From Clostridia bacterium (GTDB taxonomy: Bacteria; Bacillota; Clostridia; Oscillospirales; CAG-272), in NCBI GenBank assembly GCA_017629925.1, contig JAGBWH010000124.1, positions 1 to 12,438 on the forward strand: a stretch of 12,438 nt of DNA. The letters run 5' to 3'. Positions 1 to 7,507 of this stretch are shown here, one piece after another (within the stretch, counting starts at the first letter, position 1; each line of letters starts with the position of its first letter). Below the pieces are notes generated by a model, which saw only the letters and a program-made list of their open reading frames with translations, had not been told where the DNA came from and did no database searches. Position numbers and translations under genes: made by a program.

Positions 1-950
1 CGTGTCATAGACGAGACATCCAAATAAGCGTGAGGTTCTCCGGTGCGTTTCAGTTCGTTCAAAATGCCGATTGTCACCACATCTCTTGGTGCTAAGTCTT
101 TTAAGGGGTGAACAGACTCCATGAACGCCTCCCCTGCGCCATTGCGGAGAATAGCGCCCTCTCCGCGCACAGCTTCGCTGATAAGGAATTGACGTTCAGT
201 CTTTTTCTTTGTGATAAGGGTGGTCGGGTGAAATTGAATCATTTCCATGCGATCCACTTTTGCACCAGCTCTCACGGCGGCAGCAATGCCGTCACCGTTT
301 GCGCCCCTGGGGTTTGTGGTATAACGATAAATGTGACCAATGCCACCGCTTGCCATCACCACATTTGCAGTTTTTACATAACGATAGCCGTTAATATCTT
401 TGACCAATGCTCCGCATACGCCATGTTCATCGGTGAAAATTTCTGTGAGCACGGTATCTTCACATATTTGAATGTTGGAGTGTGACTTTGTTTTTTCTCG
501 TAAAGCAAAAGTAATGGCTCTACCTGTGGCATCTCCTCCGCTATGCAGAATGCGACGGCAAGAGTGTCCGCCTTCCCTGCCCATGTGAAGATTGCCTTCA
601 TCGTCACGATCAAAGGGCACGCCAAAAGAAATAAGCTCAGACATATTCTCAGGCGCTTCGCGAACGAGAATATCTACTACTTCTTCATTGCAAAGTCCTG
701 CCCCTGCGGTGAGGGTGTCTTTGATATGCGACTCAAAGGTATCGTCGTCGTCAAAAACAGCGGCAACGCCACCTTGTGCAAGCCATGAGTTGCATTCTTC
801 ATATCCATATTTACAAATCACCGTACAGGTGGTCTTTTTGGGCAAGTGGAGAGCAGTCCATAAACCTGCAATCCCCGCACCTACAATCAATACATCCGTT
901 TCAAGGGATGGCAGTCGACTGGTATCGAAATCGCGAAGATATCTTCTCAT
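1..950 (-). CDS. nadB: L-aspartate oxidase, N-terminal part (runs off the left edge)
   Basis: Translating the minus strand from the ATG at 948-950 gives 316 residues with no stop before the window edge. The protein is an FAD enzyme of the succinate dehydrogenase/fumarate reductase flavoprotein family that oxidises L-aspartate to iminoaspartate, the first step of quinolinate synthesis. Visible motifs are the dinucleotide-binding GAGIAG (24-29), the SWLAQGGVAA signature (55-64), EGGHS (126-130), HSGGDATG (136-143), the active-site region FHPT (240-243), RGEG (262-265) and APRD (287-290). Arg289 falls where the catalytic arginine of E. coli NadB lies. An AAGGTG ribosome site lies about 10 bases upstream. 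The gene follows nadC by 22 bp, so the two are probably cotranscribed from the nadC promoter. About 200 C-terminal residues, including the helical domain, lie outside the window. Aspartate oxidase is preferred over succinate dehydrogenase because of the nadC neighbour. Confidence 0.95.
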   Translation of the reverse strand, partial: MRRYLRDFDTSRLPSLETDVLIVGAGIAGLWTALHLPKKTTCTVICKYGYEECNSWLAQGGVAAVFDDDDTFESHIKDTLTAGAGLCNEEVVDILVREAPENMSELISFGVPFDRDDEGNLHMGREGGHSCRRILHSGGDATGRAITFALREKTKSHSNIQICEDTVLTEIFTDEHGVCGALVKDINGYRYVKTANVVMASGGIGHIYRYTTNPRGANGDGIAAAVRAGAKVDRMEMIQFHPTTLITKKKTERQFLISEAVRGEGAILRNGAGEAFMESVHPLKDLAPRDVVTIGILNELKRTGEPHAYLDVSSMT

Positions 951-972
951 TTTTTTAAAACACCTTTAAAAG

Positions 973-1818
973 TTAATTCAAAGTAAATTTCAAACTGATG
1001 TCGAGGGCTTTTACAGAATGTGTTAATGCGCCAATGCTAATGAAGTCAACACCGGTCTCGCCCACCTCTCTAAGGTCGCGCTCACCCATGTTGCCTGATG
1101 CTTCTGTGAGTGCTCTGCCCGCAATCACATCCACACTTGCTTTCATATCATAAACAGACATATTATCCAGCATAATGATGTCAGCACCAGCCGCCAACGC
1201 CTCATTTACTTGTTCCATCGTCTCCACCTCAACTTCGACTTTGAGGGTATGAGGTGCGTATTTTTTGGCCATTTGAATGGCTTGGGTAATGCCACCGGCA
1301 GCGGCGATATGGTTGTCTTTAATAAGAATACCATCAGCCAAACCAAAACGATGATTATATCCTCCGCCCACGCGAACGGCATATTTTTCAAGCACTCTCA
1401 TGCCGGGCGTTGTTTTGCGGGTGTCTACGATTTTTACCGGCAACCCTTCCACCATAGAAACGGCTTTGTGGGTGGCGGTGGCAATGCCACTCAGGTGCTG
1501 AACAAGATTGAGTGCCACTCTTTCGCCCGAGAGCATGGTTTGTGCTCTGCCGGACACTTCTGCTATCACATCACCGCGATGGATATAGTCACCGTCGCTG
1601 ACGTGAAAGACAATATCCACATCGGGGCTGAGCATTTGATATACCATTGAAATTAAATCAAGCCCGCAAATCACTCCGTCTTCCTTGGCTTTAAAAATGC
1701 CGTGTGCCGTTCTGTCAGGGCTAATGACGGATAATGTGGTGATATCTCCTGTTCCTAAGTCTTCTTTTAAAGCGGATTCAATGAGGGTTAAAGCGTCGTC
1801 TTTATATTGCAGTTGCAT
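973..1818 (-). CDS. nadC: Nicotinate-nucleotide pyrophosphorylase (carboxylating), quinolinate phosphoribosyltransferase
   Basis: This cytosolic enzyme converts quinolinate and PRPP to nicotinate mononucleotide, CO2 and pyrophosphate, the entry into the NAD pathway. The 281-residue length is normal for the family. Conserved blocks are EDLGTGDIT (19-27), the N-terminal alpha/beta sandwich, VDTRKTTPG (131-139), GGGYNHRFGL (151-160), IKDNHI (166-171), EVEVE (195-199), LDNM (217-220) and GALTHS (263-268). The Arg, Lys and His residues in these blocks are those that bind the quinolinate carboxylates and PRPP in the family. The ATG at 1816-1818 has a GATAGGA ribosome site upstream. It is the first gene of a nadC-nadB operon, and the unit is read divergently from lon. 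No nadA (quinolinate synthase) is visible; it may lie beyond the left edge or elsewhere. Confidence 0.97.
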   Translation of the reverse strand: MQLQYKDDALTLIESALKEDLGTGDITTLSVISPDRTAHGIFKAKEDGVICGLDLISMVYQMLSPDVDIVFHVSDGDYIHRGDVIAEVSGRAQTMLSGERVALNLVQHLSGIATATHKAVSMVEGLPVKIVDTRKTTPGMRVLEKYAVRVGGGYNHRFGLADGILIKDNHIAAAGGITQAIQMAKKYAPHTLKVEVEVETMEQVNEALAAGADIIMLDNMSVYDMKASVDVIAGRALTEASGNMGERDLREVGETGVDFISIGALTHSVKALDISLKFTLN

Positions 1819-1853
1819 AAGTTTTATTTCCTATCTATAATTATTCAAATTAC

Positions 1854-1882
1854 ATTATAACTTCATTTGAGCCAATTTGCAA
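1854..1882 (-). promoter_or_regulatory. Promoter of the nadC-nadB operon
   Basis: On the minus strand a perfect TATAAT (1859-1854) sits 17 bp from TTGCAA (1882-1877), a four-of-six match to the sigma-A -35 box. The start point would fall near 1847, about 30 bases before the nadC ATG. The -35 hexamer lies inside an inverted repeat described separately. The assignment is from pattern alone. Confidence 0.6.
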
Positions 1883-1894
1883 GTTTTTTGCAAA
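1876..1894. promoter_or_regulatory. Operator-like inverted repeat over the nadC -35 box
   Basis: The sequence TTTGCAA, five bases, TTGCAAA is a perfect 7-bp inverted repeat. Because TTGCAA is itself palindromic, it also reads as two direct copies of TTTGCAA spaced exactly 11 bp apart, about one helical turn. It covers the nadC -35 hexamer, a common place for a repressor. I cannot tie it to a named NAD regulator such as NiaR or NrtR from sequence alone. Chance is possible in such AT-rich DNA. Confidence 0.35.
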
Positions 1895-1940
1895 AAAAAT
1901 GTGAAATATTTATTTTTTTATCATTTTTGTATAGCATTTA

Positions 1941-1970
1941 TTGAAATTATATGTTATAATAATATCTAAT
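1941..1970 (+). promoter_or_regulatory. Candidate promoter for lon and the downstream gene run
   Basis: TTGAAA (1941-1946) and TCTAAT (1965-1970) each match the sigma-A consensus at five of six positions and are 18 bp apart, 32 bp before the lon ATG. A perfect TATAAT also occurs at 1955-1960 but has no good -35 partner at 16-18 bp, so which -10 is used is uncertain. I see neither a CIRCE element nor a CtsR-type GGTCAAA tandem repeat here. Confidence 0.35.
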
Positions 1971-2001
1971 TGAAATTTTATATGCGATTGGATTAAATAA
2001 T

Positions 2002-4410
2002 ATGACCACTAACTTAGAAAAAACTGAATCCCTTACCTTACCTGTCATTGCTTTAAGAGGTTCGGTTTGTTTTCCCTCTGTTCAACTCAATTTAGAGATT
2101 ATGCGAGGCTTTTCGCTCAAGGCCTTTTCCAAAGCCGCCTCTGAAGATGGAAAAGTGCTGTTGCTTGCCCAAAAAGATATTGAAGTCACCAGCCCCAGAG
2201 AAAAAGATTTTTATCGAACAGGCACCATTGCCCAAATTCACCACGTTGCCAAAGCCACAGACGGTAATCTATCTGTGGTGTTTGAAGGCTTATCTCGTGC
2301 AAAAGTAGAAAGTATTGACGCAAGAGACGGATATCTTGAAGCCACCGTTGTGGCAAAATCTCTGCGCGCCTCCAATGTCATCGGTGACCGTGTGGATGCG
2401 CTCATGATGCACGCGCACCATCTGCTCAAAGAACTGCCTACCATTCATCCCCATTTCACCGAAGAAATGAGAATCAGCGCCTGTGCGATGGTAGATTGCG
2501 GCATATTTGCAGACTTTGTGGCATCAGCCGCTTTGGTAGATTATCATGCAAAGCAATCCATCCTTGAAATTCTCCATCCCGTTACCCGTCTTGAGAAACT
2601 CATCTATTTGCTTGAAGACGAAATGGAAATCATGCGCTGTGAGCATGATATCAGCCGAAAGGTAAGATCTCATATTGACGAAAACCAAAGAGAATATTAC
2701 CTACGCGAACAAATCAAGGTCATTCAGCAAGAACTTGGCGAAGATAGCGATGAGCTGGAAGAATACGCTTTCCGTATTGACAGCACTCCTCTGCCTGCTG
2801 ATGTAGCAAAAAAACTAAAAAAGGAACTGGCTCGCTTATCTAAAACACCTTTTGGTGCAGCGGAAAGCACAGTTTTGCGCAATTATCTCGACACTTGCCT
2901 TGATTTACCCTGGGGCCAATACTCCACAGGCGAATGTACGATCCAGCAAGCCAAAGCCATTTTGGATGCCGACCACGAAGGACTGGATAAGGTAAAAGAT
3001 AGAATTTTAGAATATTTGGCGGTTGAAAGCTTGTCTCATTCTGTCAAAAACCAAATTCTGTGTCTGATAGGCCCTCCCGGTACAGGCAAAACCTCAATTG
3101 CCTCTTCTCTTGCCAAAGCGATGCGGAGAAAATACGTTCGCATTTCCCTTGGCGGTGTTCGCGATGAGGCAGATATTCGTGGCCATAGAAAAACATACGT
3201 TGGTGCAATGCCTGGCAGAATTATCAATGCTCTCATTGATGCAAAAACCATGAATCCTTTGATTTTGCTTGATGAAATTGATAAACTCACCTCCGATGCT
3301 CACGGTGACCCTGCCTCTGCACTGCTCGAGGTGCTTGACCCCGAACAAAACAAGTATTTCCAAGACCATTTTGTGGAATTTCCGCTGGACTTGTCCGACT
3401 GCGTATTCGTGGCGACTGCCAATAGCTATGATACCATCCCTGAGCCGCTGCTCGACAGAATGGAGGTCATTGACATTCGTAGTTATTCCGAAAATGAAAA
3501 AGTGGCAATTGCGAAAAACCATTTGCTCCCCAAACAAATCAAGCGCCACGGACTCACAAAGCGCCAATTCAAAATCACAGATGAAGCCTTGCGCGAGGTC
3601 ATTAGAAAATATACAAGAGAGGCGGGCGTACGTAATCTTGAGAGAGAATTGGCAACGCTCATTCGCAAAGTGGCGAGAAAGATCGCCGAAGGCGAACGAA
3701 AGAGTGTCACCATCAAAAGTGATATGCTTTCCGCTTACCTTGGCAAACCAAAATCTTATGACAATAAACCCGAAACCGAAAACATGATCGGTATTGTAAA
3801 TGGTTTGGCTTACACCCAATCAGGCGGTGATTTACTTCCCGTTGAAGTGAAACTCATGAACGGACAAGGCAAACTCGAACTCACAGGCTCGCTCGGAGAA
3901 GTGATGAGAGAATCCGCTTCTATTGCCCTGAGTTATGTTAGAAGCATCGCAGATCAATACGGCATCCCCGATGAAGCCTTCAAAAACAAGGACATACATA
4001 TTCACTTCCCCGAAGGTGCTACACCCAAAGACGGCCCCTCAGCCGGTGCTGCGATGACCGTTGCTCTTCTCAGCGCATTTGCGAAAAAGCCTGTTCGCTG
4101 CGATATTGCCATGACGGGTGAGATGACACTCCGCGGACGCATTTTGGCAATCGGTGGTCTGCGAGAAAAAACCTTTGCAGCATTCCGCTCAGGTATAAAG
4201 CACGTGATTTTGCCCATTGATAACAAACCCGATCTCGATGAAATCGACGAAGTGGTACGTGCCAATGTTTGTTTCCATTTTGTTTCTATGTTCGATGATA
4301 TTCCCTCTCTGGTCTTCTCCGAGGAAGAAGGAGCACAAATAGAGGATGGCTTGAATACTCCGCCTTTCTCACTCGCCGACAGCGCAAAACCTGTCAATCT
4401 GCACGCTTGA
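2002..4410 (+). CDS. lon: ATP-dependent endopeptidase La (Lon protease, LonA type)
   Basis: This is a cytosolic hexameric AAA+ serine protease that degrades misfolded and regulatory proteins. The 802 residues run as in LonA: an N-terminal substrate-binding domain beginning LPVIALRGSVCFP; a helical/coiled-coil linker ending in YYLREQIKVIQQELGE; the AAA+ module with Walker A GPPGTGKTS (357-365, Lys363) and Walker B LILLDEID (420-427); and the protease domain with the KDGPSAGAA motif. The catalytic dyad is Ser680 and Lys723, one residue on from the E. coli dyad. A C-terminal tail of about 30 residues follows the protease core. The ATG at 2002 has only a weak ribosome site (GGA at 1990-1992). A four-codon ATG...TAA frame at 1982-1996 precedes it, out of phase. 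It heads the plus-strand run, and its neighbour ysxC is a conserved partner of lonA in Bacillota. Confidence 0.98.
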   Translation: MTTNLEKTESLTLPVIALRGSVCFPSVQLNLEIMRGFSLKAFSKAASEDGKVLLLAQKDIEVTSPREKDFYRTGTIAQIHHVAKATDGNLSVVFEGLSRAKVESIDARDGYLEATVVAKSLRASNVIGDRVDALMMHAHHLLKELPTIHPHFTEEMRISACAMVDCGIFADFVASAALVDYHAKQSILEILHPVTRLEKLIYLLEDEMEIMRCEHDISRKVRSHIDENQREYYLREQIKVIQQELGEDSDELEEYAFRIDSTPLPADVAKKLKKELARLSKTPFGAAESTVLRNYLDTCLDLPWGQYSTGECTIQQAKAILDADHEGLDKVKDRILEYLAVESLSHSVKNQILCLIGPPGTGKTSIASSLAKAMRRKYVRISLGGVRDEADIRGHRKTYVGAMPGRIINALIDAKTMNPLILLDEIDKLTSDAHGDPASALLEVLDPEQNKYFQDHFVEFPLDLSDCVFVATANSYDTIPEPLLDRMEVIDIRSYSENEKVAIAKNHLLPKQIKRHGLTKRQFKITDEALREVIRKYTREAGVRNLERELATLIRKVARKIAEGERKSVTIKSDMLSAYLGKPKSYDNKPETENMIGIVNGLAYTQSGGDLLPVEVKLMNGQGKLELTGSLGEVMRESASIALSYVRSIADQYGIPDEAFKNKDIHIHFPEGATPKDGPSAGAAMTVALLSAFAKKPVRCDIAMTGEMTLRGRILAIGGLREKTFAAFRSGIKHVILPIDNKPDLDEIDEVVRANVCFHFVSMFDDIPSLVFSEEEGAQIEDGLNTPPFSLADSAKPVNLHA

Positions 4411-4418
4411 GGTAACAC

Positions 4419-5027
4419 ATGAAAATCAATACCAATTTGGTCACTTTGCGCATCAGCGCAGGTCGATCAAATCAATTTCCGAGAGATCCCATGCCACAAA
4501 TTGCTTTCTCGGGACGTTCTAATGTGGGAAAAAGTTCCCTCATCAATACTCTGCTCAATCGCAAATCACTCGCGAGAGTCAGCGCAACGCCCGGCAAAAC
4601 CATTACCATCAATTTTTATGACGTCGACAAAAAACTGTTTTTTGTGGACTTGCCTGGGTATGGTTATGCGCAAAGAGCAGGATTTAATAAGCAAGAGTGG
4701 TCTAAACTGACCGACTCATATTTCACCAATAATCCCAATATAGACCTGCTCAAACTTGTTGTGCAATTGGTGGATGCCCGCGTGGGACTCACAAAAGACG
4801 ACGGGATGAGGGTCGAATGGCTACTCGAAAGCGGTGTTCCTTTCATCGTTGTGGCAACGAAAGCCGACAAATTGTCTGCAAAGGCACTTGGTGAGTCGCT
4901 CGAAGATATTCGTGAGGCGCTCAACGGCGCACCTGTGAAACTCCTTCCCTTTTCCTCTGTTTCACGCGCAGGTAAAAATGAGCTATGGAATGAAATCATA
5001 GCAGCGATTGAAAATGGTGAAAACTGA
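4419..5027 (+). CDS. ysxC: Ribosome-biogenesis GTP-binding protein YsxC/EngB
   Basis: This is an essential TrmE-Era-EngA-EngB family GTPase that acts in late assembly of the large ribosomal subunit. GTPase motifs are G1 GRSNVGKS (32-39), the G2 region TPGKT (57-61), G3 DLPGYGYA (77-84), G4 TKAD (147-150) and G5-like SSVS near residue 180. The 202-residue length is typical. It starts 8 bases after the lon stop, with the GAGGT ribosome site (4409-4413) overlapping that stop codon, so translation is probably coupled to lon. The lon-ysxC order is known from Bacillus and clostridia. Its stop overlaps the next start in a TGATG arrangement. Confidence 0.97.
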   Translation: MKINTNLVTLRISAGRSNQFPRDPMPQIAFSGRSNVGKSSLINTLLNRKSLARVSATPGKTITINFYDVDKKLFFVDLPGYGYAQRAGFNKQEWSKLTDSYFTNNPNIDLLKLVVQLVDARVGLTKDDGMRVEWLLESGVPFIVVATKADKLSAKALGESLEDIREALNGAPVKLLPFSSVSRAGKNELWNEIIAAIENGEN

Positions 5028-5776
5028 TGTCAAGAGAATACATCTTACTCAAACTTGTTTCTATTCCCGCCATTTTATTTGCCTTGACATTTCATGAATA
5101 TGCGCATGGCTATACCGCCTATAAATTAGGTGATCCTACCGCTAAATACAACGGCAGGCTATCGCTCAATCCCTTAGCACATCTCGATCCCGTGGGCGCG
5201 CTTTTGATGCTACTGGTGGGATTTGGTTGGGCAAGGCCTGTTCCTGTCAATCCCCGTTATTTCAAAAAACCAAAACAAGGCATGGCGCTGACCGCACTCA
5301 TGGGCCCTGTGGCAAACATTCTCCTTGCTTTGCTTTCTGCCCTGCTTTTTCAGCTTGTTTTAGCCATTTTCGGCACTAATACACTGTTGCCTGAAAATCT
5401 TGCCCTCGCACTCACATATTTTTTACTGTTTTTAAAGGCATCTGTGACACTCAATCTTTCCTTTGCTTTATTTAATCTTATCCCTCTGCCACCACTTGAC
5501 GGATCAAGAATTATTGGCTTGTTTTTGCCCCATCGCATCTACCTCAAATTGCTTGAAAAAGAAAGACAAATCTCCTTCTTTTTCCTGATTTGGCTCTTGT
5601 TTGGCAGTCGTGTGGCGCAGTGGCTTCTCACAATGCCCGGCATTGCATCTTCGCGCGTGCTTACCATAGTGGTAAAATCTCTATCTATTACTGGTTGGCT
5701 GGGAGATGCCGTCAGTTTTTTGAGTGACATGATATTCCGTCTGGTACGCCTTATTCCCTTCTTAAACATTTCGTAG
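5027..5776 (+). CDS. Site-2 protease family (M50) membrane zinc metalloprotease
   Basis: A 249-residue integral membrane protein carrying the zinc-protease motif HEYAH (His23, Glu24, His27) in its first membrane segment, GPVAN (93-97) in a central segment, and the third-ligand region PLPPLDGSRI with Asp158. About five to six hydrophobic segments can be seen, near residues 8-25, 55-68, 88-115, 125-155, 178-200 and 205-222. There is no PDZ domain, which separates it from RseP/RasP and places it with the short YwhC-like group. Members cleave peptide bonds within membranes; the substrate here is unknown. It is translationally coupled to ysxC by a one-base stop/start overlap (TGATG). The position just before scpA is common in clostridia, but no functional link to chromosome segregation is established. 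Confidence 0.93.
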   Translation: MSREYILLKLVSIPAILFALTFHEYAHGYTAYKLGDPTAKYNGRLSLNPLAHLDPVGALLMLLVGFGWARPVPVNPRYFKKPKQGMALTALMGPVANILLALLSALLFQLVLAIFGTNTLLPENLALALTYFLLFLKASVTLNLSFALFNLIPLPPLDGSRIIGLFLPHRIYLKLLEKERQISFFFLIWLLFGSRVAQWLLTMPGIASSRVLTIVVKSLSITGWLGDAVSFLSDMIFRLVRLIPFLNIS

Positions 5777-5790
5777 GAGTTTACACATTC

Positions 5791-6651
5791 ATGGAAGACA
5801 AATCTTTCACTTGTCGAATAGACGCTTTTGAAGGTCCGCTTGATCTTCTTCTTGCTTTGATTAGCAAAAATAAAGTCAGCATCATAGATATTCCCATTGT
5901 GATGATTTTTGACCAATATATGGAGTATATCGAAGAGGCCAAACGAATGGATCTTGAAATTGCGTCTGACTTTATCGTGATGGCAGCAGAACTTATGCTG
6001 ATCAAGAGCAAAATGCTTTTGCCGCGCGACAAAGATGATACTGAAGACCCCAGAAAAGTCTTGGTTGATGCATTGCTGCTTTATCAAGAAGCCAAGCAAA
6101 ATGCGGAGGGGCTCAAACCCTTATACACCCAATATTCTGGTCGTATGGCAAAGGACAATGACGAAGTCCCTCCTGAAAAAGGCTTTCCTCTTGGACTTGA
6201 TCCCGATTTGCTGTTCAAAGCGTTGCGCGTCATTGTGGCAAGAAAGAAAAACGAGGAACCTGAACCCACCACCCTGGTCAATCCGTTGATCAAGACCAAA
6301 ATCGTCTCTGTCAAAAAGATGATTGGCGAGGTGTTGCTCATTCTCGAAAAGAGAAGTCAAGCATCATTATTCTATTTACTAAAGGATTCAACCTCTAAAG
6401 CTGAATTGATTGCCCGTTTTATGGGAATACTGGAAATGGTGAAACTCCAACAAGTCTTTATCGTTGAGCCCGACACAGCCGTGGCGGAAGATGAAGAAAT
6501 TTCCTACCCTGAGGACGAATTCGGTGGCAACACCTTAACCGGGTTGCTGATACAAATTAAACTTAACCCCGACTACCAGCCCGACGAAGCGGCAGAAAGT
6601 GAGTTTGACCATGAAGACGAAGACGACGATGACGGAAACAACCCCCAATAA
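5791..6651 (+). CDS. scpA: Segregation and condensation protein A (kleisin subunit of SMC-ScpAB)
   Basis: ScpA bridges the SMC dimer and binds ScpB to form the bacterial condensin that compacts and separates chromosomes. The N-terminus contains the family signature FEGPLDLLLALI (from about residue 12), followed by IPIVMIFDQYMEYI and AAELMLIKSKMLLP, which form the SMC-neck-binding helical domain. The C-terminal part, around FYLLKDSTSKAELIARFMGILEMVKL, is the winged-helix SMC-cap binder. The 286 residues are slightly longer than the usual 240-260 because of an acidic tail after about residue 265. An AGGAG ribosome site (5775-5779) overlaps the previous stop, 11 bases from the ATG. The 3' end overlaps scpB in another frame by 41-53 bases. 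Confidence 0.96.
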   Translation: MEDKSFTCRIDAFEGPLDLLLALISKNKVSIIDIPIVMIFDQYMEYIEEAKRMDLEIASDFIVMAAELMLIKSKMLLPRDKDDTEDPRKVLVDALLLYQEAKQNAEGLKPLYTQYSGRMAKDNDEVPPEKGFPLGLDPDLLFKALRVIVARKKNEEPEPTTLVNPLIKTKIVSVKKMIGEVLLILEKRSQASLFYLLKDSTSKAELIARFMGILEMVKLQQVFIVEPDTAVAEDEEISYPEDEFGGNTLTGLLIQIKLNPDYQPDEAAESEFDHEDEDDDDGNNPQ

Positions 6652-7465
6652 TCAAGAAGAAGTCGTAGAGCAAGTGCAAACCGAGGCGGAACTTCCGAAA
6701 GACATAGCAGAAGAAAACACCGCCCTCTACGAAGAGGCGATTGAAGCCATTCTTTTTGCGGCAGGTCATCCTGTTACCTATGATAAATTGGCATTGGCAC
6801 TTGAATGCTCTCCGTCTCAAGTGAAAAAGATTGTAAAAGACTACGCCAAACGCTATAATAGCACAAAACTTCCTCGTGGCGTTATGTTCATTGTCTTTGA
6901 TGATTCCTGCCAACTCTGCACAAAAGAGGATTATATCTCCTATATTCGCATTGCATTGGGCATTCGCAAAAGCGGCACACTCTCCGCTTCTTCGATTGAA
7001 ACCTTGGCAATCGTGGCATATCATCAACCTGTCACGAGAGCCTATGTAGACGCTGTAAGAGGTGTTGATAGCAGTTATGCCATCACAAATCTCATAGAAA
7101 GAGAACTCATTTGTGTACGCGGCAGACTGGATGCCCCGGGCAGACCTATGCTCTACGGTACAACAGAAGGTTTTTTACGTTGTTTTGGTCTTTCTTCCCT
7201 GTCTGAACTTCCCGGTATTGATAATGAAGAGATTTCCGAGGTATTTTCTACCATTGATGAGAAACTCGGCGAGCACGAAGAAGACAGCCAAATCTCCATT
7301 GATGAAATGCTAAGCGAAGAAAACCAAGAAAATAGTGGAGAAGAAACTACCGAAGCGCAAGAACTCTCTGAGACCCCGGCCGAAGCCCCCCTGTCCACAG
7401 AAGAGAATGAAGGGGATATCATAGATCTCATTTCCGGTGACGACGAGGACACCGACGAGGAGTGA
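6599..7465 (+). CDS. scpB: Segregation and condensation protein B with a long acidic C-terminal tail
   Basis: ScpB is a dimeric double winged-helix protein that binds the ScpA kleisin in the SMC complex. The conserved core begins near residue 42 (YEEAIEAILFAAGHPV) and includes the hallmark LAIVAYHQPVTR (136-147) and GRPMLYGTTEGFLRCFGL (181-198). The core ends near residue 206, but 82 more residues follow, rich in Glu, Asp and Ser and without predicted structure. Typical ScpB proteins have about 190-200 residues. The start is uncertain: GTG 6599, ATG 6611 and ATG 6629 are all in frame within the end of scpA, and none has a strong ribosome site. I give the longest form. Translation is probably coupled to scpA. 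Confidence 0.95.
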   Translation: MSLTMKTKTTMTETTPNNQEEVVEQVQTEAELPKDIAEENTALYEEAIEAILFAAGHPVTYDKLALALECSPSQVKKIVKDYAKRYNSTKLPRGVMFIVFDDSCQLCTKEDYISYIRIALGIRKSGTLSASSIETLAIVAYHQPVTRAYVDAVRGVDSSYAITNLIERELICVRGRLDAPGRPMLYGTTEGFLRCFGLSSLSELPGIDNEEISEVFSTIDEKLGEHEEDSQISIDEMLSEENQENSGEETTEAQELSETPAEAPLSTEENEGDIIDLISGDDEDTDEE

Positions 7466-7507
7466 GACCACACCACCGGTTACATAAACACATAAAGGTA
7501 GATATCT

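Noticed and set aside
1210..1650. 146-codon open frame on the plus strand opposite nadC
   Set aside because: It lies wholly antisense to an unmistakable nadC, has no ribosome site and encodes no recognisable motif; it mirrors nadC codon usage.
1941..1960. TTGAAA plus perfect TATAAT as a lon promoter
   Set aside because: The hexamers are only 8 bp apart, too close for a sigma-A promoter; TTGAAA with TCTAAT at 18 bp was kept instead as a tentative call.
3094..3819. 241-codon open frame on the minus strand inside lon
   Set aside because: It is antisense to the AAA+ and protease regions of lon, whose motifs are intact; no start signal or family resemblance.
5539..6099. 186-codon minus-strand frame across the M50/scpA junction
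   Set aside because: It is antisense to two well-supported genes and has no ribosome site or known motif.
6611..6640. GAAGACGAAGACGACGATGACG microrepeat-like stretch as a repeat element
   Set aside because: It is simply the coding of the acidic ScpA tail and is not repeated elsewhere in the window.
6563..7027. 154-codon minus-strand frame opposite scpA/scpB
   Set aside because: It is the complement of the ScpB core and acidic ScpA tail; Cys and His runs arise from complementing Glu/Ala codons.
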